33,984 nt of DNA, taken from NCBI RefSeq assembly GCF_910579375.1, contig NZ_CAJTUJ010000011.1:1-33984 (forward strand), read 5' to 3'. The translations under genes and the position numbers were made by a program. The notes below the pieces were generated by a model that made no database searches, was not told the DNA's origin, and worked only from the letters and a program-made list of their open reading frames with translations. This stretch comes from an uncultured Rikenella sp. GTDB lineage: Bacteria; Bacteroidota; Bacteroidia; Bacteroidales; Rikenellaceae. Below, one piece after another: positions 1 through 7,069 of this stretch; position 1 is the stretch's first letter, and the number at the start of each line of letters is the position of its first letter.

Positions 1-405
1 AATTCGGCTACCGCCGAAATCGCTGAATCGCTTCTTTAGGCGGCGGCGCGCGTCTGTCCTACAGGAGGGTACTGCGCTCGGGCCGCGCGGGCCCCACGTC
101 CCGTGGACGGGCGAAACTTGCGTTTCGCTACGGCAGCCTCGGCCCAATTCCTCGCACCGCTCTTTGTTCGCGCGCCTTGGGAAATCTTGTCAAAACGTGC
201 AAGCACATTTTGACGATTTCCCTCCTAAGGCGTGGCGCGCGTTTGCGTTGAAGTAATAAAGGCCGCCCGCCGTGGCGCGAACGCGCCCGCCCGGCGGACG
301 CACCCTGCGGGTGGTTTAATGGTAGCCTCTACCCCGTTCTCTGTTCGCGCGGTACCGCGCGAAAAAAAGACGGCACGTCATGGCACGAACAAAAAACGCA
401 TAAAT
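1..405. repeat. GC-rich palindromic intergenic repeat region
   Basis: No convincing gene is seen here, downstream of murD. The stretch is made of short palindromes and shared blocks. It begins with an arm pair TTCGGC/GCCGAA followed by TGAATCGCT, and contains CTTTGTTCGCGCGCC (about 163-177) and a block GCCTCTACC..CGTTCTCTG near 325-345. The same three blocks occur in a different order in the intergenic region around 20635-20965, so this is an interspersed repeat. The plus-strand reading frame 232-561 overlaps murD and has no recognisable domain; I treat it as spurious. Confidence 0.6.
179..222. repeat. Hairpin bounded by GGGAAATC / GATTTCCC
   Basis: Near-perfect inverted repeat: GGGAAATC, then GTCAAAAcGTGC, a two-base loop, and the matching GCACaTTTTGAC and GATTTCCC. 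A related hairpin with the same outer arms lies at 3764-3806. It is not followed by a clear T run, so it is more likely a repeat element than a simple terminator. Confidence 0.7.
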
Positions 406-1761
406 TCACTCGCCAGAAAAAGCACGAACGGCCTCTTTGAACTGACGGCCGCGGTCTTCATAATTCCGAAAAAGGTCGAAGCTCGCACAGGCGGGGGACA
501 ACAATACCGTATCGCCTGCCTCGGCCACCTCGCGACAGGCGGCAAGGGCGGCTGCCAATGACGAGGTGTCGTAAACCGGAACGACGCCGGTGAAGGTACG
601 AACTAACTTGGCATTGTCGAGCCCCATGCAGACGACGGCACGCACATGCTCCCGCACCAACGGCATCAGAACGCCGTAGTCGTTCCCTTTGTCCGTCCCG
701 CCGGCGATCCACACCGTCGGACGCGTCATTGACTGCAAGGCATACCACACGGAATCGACGTTCGTCGCTTTCGAATCATTGATATACTCTACCCCATCGA
801 TTGTCGCCACCGGCTCCAGCCGATGCTCCACGCCGCTAAACGTGCGCAGGGTCTCGGCAATCGCGGCATCCGGCACGCCGGCTTTCCGACAGGCGGCGAC
901 GGCGGCCAGTGCATTGGCGATATTGTGCAACCCTTTGATCCGCATCCCGGCGACCGGAAACTCGAAACCGTCGCACCTCAACATCCCCGCAACAGCATCG
1001 TATGAGGCCGGGCCGGAGGCGTCTTTCACGCAAAAAGAGCAAATTTCAGCCTGTAATCCCGCCTGCACCCGTGGCAAATAGGCCTGGGTCTCCGGATCCT
1101 CGCCGTTGCAGACGAAGAGATCTTCCGGCCGAAGATTCTGCGTGATGCGGAATTTGCTGGCGACGTAGTTCTCCATCCGGTGGTCGTACCGATCCAGATG
1201 ATCGGGGGTGATGTTCAATAGGAGGGCGATGTCGGCCCGAAAATCGTACATCCCGTCCAACTGGAAACTGCTCAATTCGATCACGTACCAATCGGGCTGC
1301 CTTTCCGGTTCGGTCTCAGCCACCTGCAGAGCCAGACTCCGGCCGATGTTCCCGGCCAGTTCGGCCCGGAAACCGGCTGTGCGCATCATCGCATGGATCA
1401 GGGTCGTCGTCGTGGTCTTCCCGTTGCTGCCGGTGATGCAGACGGTGCGGGTGTGCGGCGCAAGGTAGCGACCGGCGAACTCGATCTCGGAGATCACGGG
1501 TATCCCCCGCTCGCGAATGGCCTGCACGACGGGGGCGCTCTCCGGAATGCCGGGGCTCTTGACCACAAATTCAGCTTCCAAAATAGGCCCGAGGGAATGG
1601 GAACCCTCTTCGAAGGCGATCCCCCGTTCCGCCAGGCGAGAACGGTAGGGCTCTTTCAACTGTCCGGCGTCGGAGAGCCAGACGTCGTACCCTTTCAAAG
1701 AGGCCAGCACGGCGGAGCCGTATCCGCTCTCGCCGCCGCCCAAAATCACTGCCAATGCCAT
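406..1761 (-). CDS. murD: UDP-N-acetylmuramoylalanine--D-glutamate ligase
   Basis: MurD adds D-glutamate to UDP-MurNAc-L-alanine with ATP in the cytoplasmic phase of peptidoglycan synthesis. The 451-residue product has the usual family length. It starts with a Rossmann-like segment (VILGGGESG, residues 5-13), carries the Mur-ligase ATP loop GSNGKTTTT at 111-119, has the central NITPDHLDRY motif, and ends with the family SPACASFDLF..RG segment. The ATG at 1761 lies about 20 bases downstream of a Bacteroidota -7 element, which supports this start. The gene is separated from mraY by four unrelated genes instead of being adjacent as in a standard dcw cluster. No ftsW follows; palindromic repeat sequence does. 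Confidence 0.96.
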   Translation of the reverse strand: MALAVILGGGESGYGSAVLASLKGYDVWLSDAGQLKEPYRSRLAERGIAFEEGSHSLGPILEAEFVVKSPGIPESAPVVQAIRERGIPVISEIEFAGRYLAPHTRTVCITGSNGKTTTTTLIHAMMRTAGFRAELAGNIGRSLALQVAETEPERQPDWYVIELSSFQLDGMYDFRADIALLLNITPDHLDRYDHRMENYVASKFRITQNLRPEDLFVCNGEDPETQAYLPRVQAGLQAEICSFCVKDASGPASYDAVAGMLRCDGFEFPVAGMRIKGLHNIANALAAVAACRKAGVPDAAIAETLRTFSGVEHRLEPVATIDGVEYINDSKATNVDSVWYALQSMTRPTVWIAGGTDKGNDYGVLMPLVREHVRAVVCMGLDNAKLVRTFTGVVPVYDTSSLAAALAACREVAEAGDTVLLSPACASFDLFRNYEDRGRQFKEAVRAFSGE

Positions 1762-1783
1762 AGTCGATGCGTTTTTAATCTTG

Positions 1784-1791
1784 CAAATTTA
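1784..1791 (-). promoter_or_regulatory. Putative -7 promoter element for murD
   Basis: Read on the minus strand this is TAAATTTG, matching the Bacteroidota -7 consensus TAnnTTTG. It sits 22 bases upstream of the murD ATG. A clear TTG at -33 is not visible, so the call rests on the -7 element and its position. Confidence 0.5.
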
Positions 1792-1879
1792 ATGTTTTCC
1801 GACGCCCGGCGAGAGATGCGGAGGACGGTTTATACAAAAAAACGCGCCGCGCAAAAATGCGTAACGCGTTTCGTATTCT

Positions 1880-2116
1880 TCAGTTCCAAATCAGGCGAAT
1901 CAGCCAGCTCCCGAGCAGAATCGCCACGTCCACCCACAGCATGATCCGCAGGAGGCGGAGGTGCCGAATCAGGAGCATGGTGGCGGCCAACGGCAACAAG
2001 GCGGGAAAAAGCAACAGGCTCTCGCGCAGTCTGCCCTGCAACAAAAGCTGGAGGGAGCGCTGCGCGCCGCAGAAGGGGCAATCGAAGCCGAACAGTTGCC
2101 GATAGGCGCAGGGCAT
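1880..2116 (-). CDS. DUF2752 small membrane protein
   Basis: A 78-residue protein with the DUF2752 signature CPFCGAQRSLQLLLQG near residues 13-28, followed by two hydrophobic segments (about 35-50 and 56-75). The family has no established function and is often found beside small membrane proteins such as the upstream gene. The frame continues without a stop from nine codons upstream, where it meets the TGA of the preceding gene in the same frame. The residues between that TGA and this ATG (EELVGRYRL) resemble the conserved start of DUF2752, so the true start could be non-standard or the domain may once have been longer. Confidence 0.75.
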   Translation of the reverse strand: MPCAYRQLFGFDCPFCGAQRSLQLLLQGRLRESLLLFPALLPLAATMLLIRHLRLLRIMLWVDVAILLGSWLIRLIWN

Positions 2117-2143
2117 GAGGCGATAGCGCCCGACGAGCTCCTC

Positions 2144-2539
2144 TCAGAGCGAGCTGATCTGGCGGAACCAGTCGGCGCCTTCCGAGAGTCCGACGCCGAT
2201 GCCGATAATCCCGATGATAACCAATACGTAGAGGATATAAAGGCCGCCTATGCAAATCCCGATAATGGACAACACGCGACCGGCGTTGGCCATCCCGTAT
2301 CCGTTGTAGTCGTTGGGTGCGGCGAGGTAGATGGCGCGGGCTTTGTTCCCGAAAACGAGGCCGATAATGCCGAGGATCAGGCCGACGAACCAGCAGCTGG
2401 TGACCACGGAGAGAATCCCGAGCACGAGCGAGGCGGCTGCATTGGGCAGGGTGGGTTTCGGGGCATAATATCCGCCGCCGGGATTGGGTTGCGGCTGTTG
2501 CGGTTCCGATTGGGGTTGGTTTTCGTTGTAGTTTTCCAT
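2144..2539 (-). CDS. DUF4190-like small membrane protein
   Basis: A 131-residue protein. Residues 1-35 are rich in Pro, Gln and Asn (PQQPQPNPGGG) and likely cytosolic. Two hydrophobic segments follow at about 36-66 and 84-115, separated by a polar loop. This is the layout of DUF4190 / CCC-motif membrane proteins common in Bacteroidota. The function is unknown. The gene is 45 bases downstream of prfA and 27 bases before the DUF2752 ORF, which suggests these two are a pair. Confidence 0.75.
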   Translation of the reverse strand: MENYNENQPQSEPQQPQPNPGGGYYAPKPTLPNAAASLVLGILSVVTSCWFVGLILGIIGLVFGNKARAIYLAAPNDYNGYGMANAGRVLSIIGICIGGLYILYVLVIIGIIGIGVGLSEGADWFRQISSL

Positions 2540-2584
2540 ATCCGTATCCTTTTAGTGTAAAGATTTCACAGACAAAACAGGTGT

Positions 2585-3682
2585 TCAGGCTTCGTCTTCG
2601 CTGGCGGCTGCGGCAAGCCGTTCGGCGTTTTCGGCGAACTGGAGTTTGTCGATACATTCCTGGATGTCGCCGTCCATAAAGGCGGGCAGGTTGTACATGG
2701 TGTAGCCGATCCGGTGGTCGGTCATCCGCCCTTGGGGATAGTTGTAGGTGCGGATCTTGGCGGAGCGGTCGCCGGTGGAGACCATGGTCTTCCGCTTGGA
2801 GGAGATTTCGTCGAGGTATTTCTGGTATTCGAGGTTATAGATCCGTGTCCGGAGCTCTTCCAAGGCTTTGTCGAAGTTCTTGAGCTGGGATTTCTGGTCC
2901 TGGCACTGGACGACGATGCCGGTGGGGATGTGGGTCAGCCGGATAGCGGAATAGGTGGTGTTCACGGATTGCCCGCCCGGCCCGGAGGCGCAGAAGGTGT
3001 CTTTCCGGATGTCTTCCATCTTGAGGTCGATGTCGAACTCTTCGGCTTCGGGCAGCACAGCGACGGAGGCGGCAGAGGTATGCACGCGGCCCTGGGTCTC
3101 GGTCTGGGGCACGCGCTGTACGCGGTGGACGCCGGATTCGTATTTCAAAACGCCGTAAACGCCGTCGCCGGTGATTTTCAGAACGACTTCCTTGTAACCG
3201 CCGGAGGTGCCTTCGCTCTGGCTGTTGATTTCGGCTTTCCAGCCTCGCCGTTCGAAAAATTTGAGGTACATCCGCAGAAGGTCGCCGGCGAAAATGGCGG
3301 CTTCGTCTCCGCCTGCGCCGCCGCGGATCTCCATGATGGCGTTTTTGCTGTCCTGGGGGTCGGCGGGGATGAGCATGAGTTTGATCTCTTCTTCGAGCCG
3401 GGCGATGGCGGGTTCGAGGGTCTCGATCTCGCCGCGGGCCATCTCGCGCATCTCTTCGTCTTTCTCGTTGGCGAAGAGGTCTTTGGCTTCCTGTAAGTTA
3501 GCGACGGCGGTGCGGTACCGATCGGCGGCTTCGACGATGGGGCCGAGCTCTTTGTATTCTTTGTTGAGCTGGATGTATCGTTTCATGTCGCTCATCACTT
3601 CGGGATCGGTGATCTGCCGGGATATGGCGGCGTATTTCTCCCGAATGCCGTCCAATTTGGCCAGTATGGTATTATCTGCCAT
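2585..3682 (-). CDS. prfA: Peptide chain release factor 1
   Basis: RF1 reads UAA and UAG stop codons and triggers peptide release on the ribosome. The 365-residue protein has the expected length. The GGQ hydrolysis motif is at 236-238 within CASGPGGQSVN, and the RF1-type PxT recognition motif (PQT, 192-194) lies in RVPQTETQGRVHTS. Absence of an internal frameshift and presence of PxT rather than SPF make it RF1, not RF2. It starts at the ATG at 3682, about 25 bases after a good -7 element, so it probably begins a transcription unit running into the DUF4190/DUF2752 pair. Confidence 0.96.
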   Translation of the reverse strand: MADNTILAKLDGIREKYAAISRQITDPEVMSDMKRYIQLNKEYKELGPIVEAADRYRTAVANLQEAKDLFANEKDEEMREMARGEIETLEPAIARLEEEIKLMLIPADPQDSKNAIMEIRGGAGGDEAAIFAGDLLRMYLKFFERRGWKAEINSQSEGTSGGYKEVVLKITGDGVYGVLKYESGVHRVQRVPQTETQGRVHTSAASVAVLPEAEEFDIDLKMEDIRKDTFCASGPGGQSVNTTYSAIRLTHIPTGIVVQCQDQKSQLKNFDKALEELRTRIYNLEYQKYLDEISSKRKTMVSTGDRSAKIRTYNYPQGRMTDHRIGYTMYNLPAFMDGDIQECIDKLQFAENAERLAAAASEDEA

Positions 3683-3706
3683 ATATCGCGTTTCGTTTCA
3701 ATCGTA

Positions 3707-3714
3707 CAAAGATA
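3707..3714 (-). promoter_or_regulatory. Putative -7 promoter element for prfA
   Basis: Minus-strand TATCTTTG fits TAnnTTTG and lies 24 bases upstream of the prfA ATG. No clear -33 box is seen. Confidence 0.5.
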
Positions 3715-3763
3715 AGCTTTTTCTTTCGCGCCGGAGAGAGTGGGGTTTCGGTCGGCGCGCTGG

Positions 3764-3806
3764 GGGAAATCTTGTTCAAAGCGCAGAATGCTTGGAAAGA
3801 TTTCCC
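3764..3806. repeat. Second GGGAAATC / GATTTCCC hairpin
   Basis: Outer arms GGGAAATCTT and AAGATTTCCC enclose an imperfect inner stem. The outer arms and the preceding GCGCGC context match the hairpin at 179-222, so these are two members of one small repeat family. Confidence 0.6.
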
Positions 3807-3865
3807 TTTTTCATACGGGCGGGCGGCATTTTTCGCGCGCGTCGAGCTTTGTTCCGCCTCGAACT

Positions 3866-4210
3866 GTTCTTTTTGTGAACAAAAAGAACCAAAAAAAACT
3901 TCAGACGGATGCTAACGCATCCTCAAGCTGCCGGCGGCCCAAATCTCGGTTGGTTCGTTGGGCTGTGGTTTTCCGGCGCAGCGCGCTAAATAATTGGGCA
4001 TAATACCCTAAGCGCGCTCGCCGAGAAAACCCAGCCCGAAAGATTCACGAAGACTGAGGACTGCGGAGCCTAAGGAGTAGCGTAGCTATCACGAAAGTCT
4101 TTTGGGTACCTTTTCTTCAGAACCGAGTAGCGTACCGAGGGCAGAGACCGCTTGCGGGATTTGCCGAGGTAGCACGAGGAAGACGAAGTCAAAAGGTACG
4201 GTTCTATCCG
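3866..4210. repeat. Long palindromic interspersed repeat, copy 1
   Basis: Left hairpin GTTCTTTTTGTG/AACAAAAAGAAC (3866-3889) is followed by AAAAAAAACTT and a conserved block with GACGGATGCT..GCATCCT..AGCTGCCGGCGGCC. The central inverted repeat (3958-4039) pairs TTGGGCTG..GTTTTC with GAAAAC..CAGCCCGAA. A conserved block, GAGGACTGCGGAGCC then GTAGCGTAGCTATCACGAAAG, follows, and the right end is GTACCTTTT..AAAAGGTACGGTTCTATCC. In this copy the right hairpin is opened by about 70 extra bases. It lies between the zinc-peptidase gene (3' side) and prfA. Frames crossing it look spurious. Confidence 0.8.
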
Positions 4211-4225
4211 GGTAGACACAGAACC

Positions 4226-4945
4226 CTAATCGCGGCGGGCGAAGCCGATGTAGTAGATCAAGGTCGCAATCGCGGACAAGGCGGCGACCAGATAAGTCCG
4301 GGCGGCCCATGTCAATGCTTCCTTGGCCTGAGCCTGCTGTTGCGAGTTCAGAATCTGCTCGTTTTCGAGCCAGGCCAAGGCCCGATGCGAGGCGTTGTAC
4401 TCTACGGGCAGGGTCACGATACTGAACAAGGCGGACATGGCGATCATCCCGATGCCGATCCAGAACAATACCAGGTTATTGGTCACGCCGGCCAGTACAA
4501 TACCGCCGATGATGAACAGAATCGCGAACTTCGAAGAGAAGCTGGTCACGGGAACCAATGCCGAACGCCATTTGAGCGGAGCATACCCCACGGCATGCTG
4601 AACGGCGTGGCCGCATTCGTGAGCGGCTACTGCCGCGGCGGCGACGGAGTTGCTCTCGTAGACTGAATCGCTGAGGTTCACGGTCTTGTTGGCCGGGTTG
4701 AAGTGGTCGGTCAGCTCGCCCGAGACGTGGGTCACGCGGACGTCGGTAATGCCGTTGTCACGCAGCATCTTTTCGGCCACTTCGCGACCGGTCAGACCGC
4801 CGGCAAAAGGAACTTTCGAGTATTTGTTGAATACGCTCTGCAAACGGGACTGGACGATAAAACCGACGATCCCGATAGCGATAATGAGCAGGAACTCGGG
4901 CCCCATCGAATAGAAGTAGGAGGAGGAAGCGGTCAGCAGTGTCAT
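4226..4945 (-). CDS. Membrane zinc metallopeptidase (YugP / Zn_peptidase_2 type)
   Basis: The 239-residue protein starts at the ATG at 4945; the longer open frame upstream only shadows mraY. It opens with a hydrophobic segment (about residues 15-32). The zinc site HECGH lies in VAAHECGHAVQHA, and there are further membrane segments in the middle (AILFIIGGIVLAG and LVLFWIGIGMIAM) and near the C-terminus (YLVAALSAIATLIYYIGF). This is the layout of neutral zinc metallopeptidases of the YugP family, membrane-bound and of poorly known substrate. It follows mraY by 47 bases on the same strand and may be co-transcribed with it. It ends with TAG, which shows that TAG is a normal stop in this genome. 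Confidence 0.88.
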   Translation of the reverse strand: MTLLTASSSYFYSMGPEFLLIIAIGIVGFIVQSRLQSVFNKYSKVPFAGGLTGREVAEKMLRDNGITDVRVTHVSGELTDHFNPANKTVNLSDSVYESNSVAAAAVAAHECGHAVQHAVGYAPLKWRSALVPVTSFSSKFAILFIIGGIVLAGVTNNLVLFWIGIGMIAMSALFSIVTLPVEYNASHRALAWLENEQILNSQQQAQAKEALTWAARTYLVAALSAIATLIYYIGFARRD

Positions 4946-4992
4946 GATAAAATAGTGTGTGGTTTGGTTATAAAAAACGTGTCGAAAGGTGG

Positions 4993-6246
4993 TTATCGTA
5001 TCTTGAGGGTCATCAGCGTAATGGCGGCCAGCAACAATTGGACGATCCAAAAACGGGTGACGATCTTGACTTCGAAGTAGCCTTTTTTCTGGTAGTGGTG
5101 GTGCAGGGGGGCCATCAAAAACACGCGACGGCCTTCGCCGTACCGGTGTTTGGTGTATTTGAACCAAAAGACCTGAATGATCACGGAGCAGCTCTCGACG
5201 ATAAACACGCCGCAAAGAATGGGCAAGAGGAGTTCTTTCCGGATCAGCAGCGCGAAGACGGCGATAATCCCGCCGACGGCCAACGAGCCGGTATCGCCCA
5301 TAAACACTTGCGCGGGGAAGGAGTTGTACCACAGAAATCCGAGTAAAGCGCCCACGAATGCCGCGGCAAAGACGAGCAGTTCGCCCGAGCCGGGTATATT
5401 CATGATACTCAGATACTCGGAATAGATGACGTTCCCGGAGAGGTAGGCGAGTATCCCGAGCACCACGCCGATGGAGGCGGAGACTCCTGCGGCCAGGCCG
5501 TCGAGGCCGTCGGTGAGGTTGGCGCCGTTGGAGACGAGGGTGATCACGAAGGTGGCGACGAGAATATAGAGCAGCCAGCCGAGCGTATCGCCCCATTTCC
5601 CTTCGATGGGAATCAGGTTGCGGTAGTCCAAGGTGCGGTTCTTGAAAAACGGGACGGTGGTGTCGGTGGATTTCTCGGGCGGGGTCAAATAGAGCACGGT
5701 GCGCCGGTTCCCCAAGTCGTTAGCCACGACGCGCTCGACTTCGTTCTGCTGCCGCACGGCGGCGGGCTCGCGCGAGACGATCTGGGGGCTGATCCACATG
5801 GTGGTGCCGACGATAATCCCGAGGCTCACCTGGCCCAAGATCTTGAATCGGCCGTTAAGCCCCTCTTTCCGCTTGCGAAAGACTTTGATGTAGTCGTCGA
5901 GAAAGCCCAGAAGGCCCAACCATACGGTGGTGGCGAGCATCAACTGGACATAGATGTTGGTGAGGTCGGCGAACAAAAGAACGGGTATAAGGATTGCGGC
6001 CAAAATAATGAGTCCGCCCATGGTCGGTGTCCCGCGTTTCTGGAGCTGGCCTTCGAGGCCGAGGTTTCGCACCTCTTCGCCGATCTGGCGACGCTGGAGC
6101 AGGCGGATAATGTATTTCCCGAAAACCATCCCGATGAGTAGCGATACGACGATGGCCAGTGCGGATCGGAAGGATATATAGTTGAACATCCCGGCGCCGG
6201 GCAGGTCGATGGTCCGGTCGAGGTATTCGGCGATGTGATAGATCAT
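4993..6246 (-). CDS. mraY: Phospho-N-acetylmuramoyl-pentapeptide transferase
   Basis: MraY transfers phospho-MurNAc-pentapeptide to undecaprenyl phosphate at the inner membrane, forming lipid I. The 417-residue multi-pass protein has the conserved DDYIK (117-121), NLTDGLDG (243-250, catalytic Asp region) and the MAPLHHHYQKKG segment near the C-terminus. An internal stretch of about residues 150-215 is longer than in E. coli MraY, as is usual in Bacteroidota. It has its own -7 element just upstream. The murE gene that usually precedes it is absent; decayed repeats and a mobile element lie there. Confidence 0.96.
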   Translation of the reverse strand: MIYHIAEYLDRTIDLPGAGMFNYISFRSALAIVVSLLIGMVFGKYIIRLLQRRQIGEEVRNLGLEGQLQKRGTPTMGGLIILAAILIPVLLFADLTNIYVQLMLATTVWLGLLGFLDDYIKVFRKRKEGLNGRFKILGQVSLGIIVGTTMWISPQIVSREPAAVRQQNEVERVVANDLGNRRTVLYLTPPEKSTDTTVPFFKNRTLDYRNLIPIEGKWGDTLGWLLYILVATFVITLVSNGANLTDGLDGLAAGVSASIGVVLGILAYLSGNVIYSEYLSIMNIPGSGELLVFAAAFVGALLGFLWYNSFPAQVFMGDTGSLAVGGIIAVFALLIRKELLLPILCGVFIVESCSVIIQVFWFKYTKHRYGEGRRVFLMAPLHHHYQKKGYFEVKIVTRFWIVQLLLAAITLMTLKIR

Positions 6247-6271
6247 GGGTTGTTGCGCGCTTTTTCCTGGA

Positions 6272-6279
6272 CAAAGATA
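6272..6279 (-). promoter_or_regulatory. Putative -7 promoter element for mraY
   Basis: Minus-strand TATCTTTG (TAnnTTTG) lies 25 bases upstream of the mraY ATG. It supports independent transcription of mraY from this point. Confidence 0.5.
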
Positions 6280-6321
6280 GTCATTCCGGCGGGCTTTTCG
6301 TCACGGGTGGGAGGATTAACG

Positions 6322-6557
6322 GAGGCTTTCTGCCGGAGCGGCCCGCCCCGGGCTACCGCGGGCACGATGCGGGCGTGTAGCGTAACGTCGGTAACAGCGG
6401 TGACGGCTGATCTTCTACGGCCGGTAATACCAATGGCGTGTACTTGAACGTGGCTCAATCCCGGCTACACGAACTTCCGTGCCCACGGTTTTCAGTTGCG
6501 GTGCCTCTCGGAACCGCGTGCTCGCGGGGGAGCAATGGGCCTGCCGGGTCGGTAGCT
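6322..6557 (+). pseudogene. Degraded FISUMP C-terminal cassette, copy 1
   Basis: Translated piecewise, this reads like the C-terminal part of a FISUMP (Fib_succ_major) lectin-like domain: PAPGYRGHDAGV, then RNVGNSGDG, then SSTAGNTNGVYLNVAQSR, then (after a frame change near the CAATCCCGG sequence) GYTNFRAHGFQLRCLSE. Two in-frame stops (a TAG and a TGA) and at least one frameshift break it. It ends with the block CAATGGGCCTGCCGGGTCGG, which recurs about 243 bases further on. It is a remnant and not an expressed gene. Confidence 0.65.
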
Positions 6558-6800
6558 TATAACCCACCGCCCCGGGCTACCGCGAGAGAATCAATGGCGT
6601 GCTGGGCATGGTCGGCTACCGCGGATTCAGCTGGTCGTTCGCCACAAACAGCATCTACAGTCTAAACCTAAATTTCCATTCGCAAGATTTCAATGCCAAC
6701 AACTCGGGCTACCGTGGCTCCGGTTTTCAGTTGCGTTGCCTCTCGGAATAAACGGGGCGCGGGCCCGCGGCGGGCAATGGGCCTGCCGGGTCGGTAGCCT
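6558..6800 (+). pseudogene. FISUMP C-terminal cassette, copy 2, with start of a truncated copy 3
   Basis: An in-frame stop at 6560-6562 is followed by an intact 62-codon segment to TAA at 6749-6751. It reads PTAPGYRERINGVLGMVGY, RGFSWSFATNSIYSLNLNF, HSQDFNANNSGYRGSGF and QLRCLSE. That is a well-preserved end of a FISUMP domain (GYR..GxL..VG..G..WS....Y.LNF......RGxGFQLRC). There is no start codon or signal peptide, so it is a cassette without a gene. After the stop the linker block CAATGGGCCTGCCGGGTCGG repeats (about 6775-6795), starting a third unit that ends near the mobile-element boundary. Confidence 0.7.
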
Positions 6801-6857
6801 TCACCCGATTAATCCGTTTTCTTTGTTCTTTTCTTGCCCGCTCAAGCCGCGGGGGCT

Positions 6858-6880
6858 CCTACTTTTTACTATGTGTAAAT
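6858..6880 (+). repeat. Left boundary sequence, candidate attL core
   Basis: Arm CCTACTTTTTAC, spacer TATGT, then GTAAAT. Its reverse complement matches 20461-20484 with two mismatches and one gap. The inner TTTAC and GTAAA are themselves inverted around 5 bases, the shape of a tyrosine-recombinase core site. It sits exactly where GC-rich host sequence ends. Confidence 0.55.
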
Positions 6881-6908
6881 CATAGAGTGTTTTCACCTAT
6901 TTTCTAAG

Positions 6909-6995
6909 ATTTGCCAATAATATGCAAAACATTGTGTTTTAGCGTATTTTGGCACATTTTCTTTTCTTGTGATTTGCAAAATTTGCCGATAATAT
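6909..6995 (+). repeat. Direct repeats ATTTGCCRATAATAT next to the integrase
   Basis: Two 15-base copies, 6909-6923 and 6981-6995, differ at one position (A/G) and are 72 bases apart. Further GATTTGC words occur at 6971 and 7026. They lie between the left boundary and the integrase start, where arm-type Int or Xis sites are expected. Confidence 0.5.
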
Positions 6996-7004
6996 CTACT
7001 TTTG
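6973..7004 (+). promoter_or_regulatory. Putative integrase promoter
   Basis: A -33 word TTTG at 6973-6976 and a -7 element TACTTTTG at 6997-7004, 20 bases apart, fit the Bacteroidota promoter layout. The integrase ATG is 65 bases downstream. The promoter overlaps repeated sites that could bind integrase or a regulator. Confidence 0.5.
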
Positions 7005-7036
7005 TATGCAAATAGTATGTACAAAGATTTGCATAC
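7004..7036. repeat. Perfect 10-bp inverted repeat GTATGCAAAT / ATTTGCATAC
   Basis: GTATGCAAAT at 7004-7013 and its exact complement at 7027-7036 are separated by 13 bases, just downstream of the integrase -7 element. A third copy, GTATGCAAAT, lies near the right end at 20360-20369; there and at 7000-7013 the identity extends to 14 bases (TTTTGTATGCAAAT). It could be an operator or arm-type recombinase sites. Confidence 0.55.
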
Positions 7037-7069
7037 ACAGAAGTAATTAACCTATAAAAACGGCAGATT

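Noticed and set aside
232..561. Plus-strand open frame before murD
   Set aside because: Overlaps the murD 3' end, lies in palindromic repeats, and shows no domain, signal peptide or upstream promoter.
2714..3496. Long plus-strand open frame opposite prfA
   Set aside because: Shadow of the GC-rich prfA sequence; low-complexity Gly/Val/Phe translation with no family match.
5177..5596. N-terminal extension of the zinc peptidase into mraY
   Set aside because: The extended part is arginine-rich antiframe sequence inside mraY; the peptidase begins naturally at the ATG at 4945.
6300..6800. CRISPR array from repeated blocks
   Set aside because: Only two to three long units that translate into a protein domain; no short regular repeats with unique spacers.
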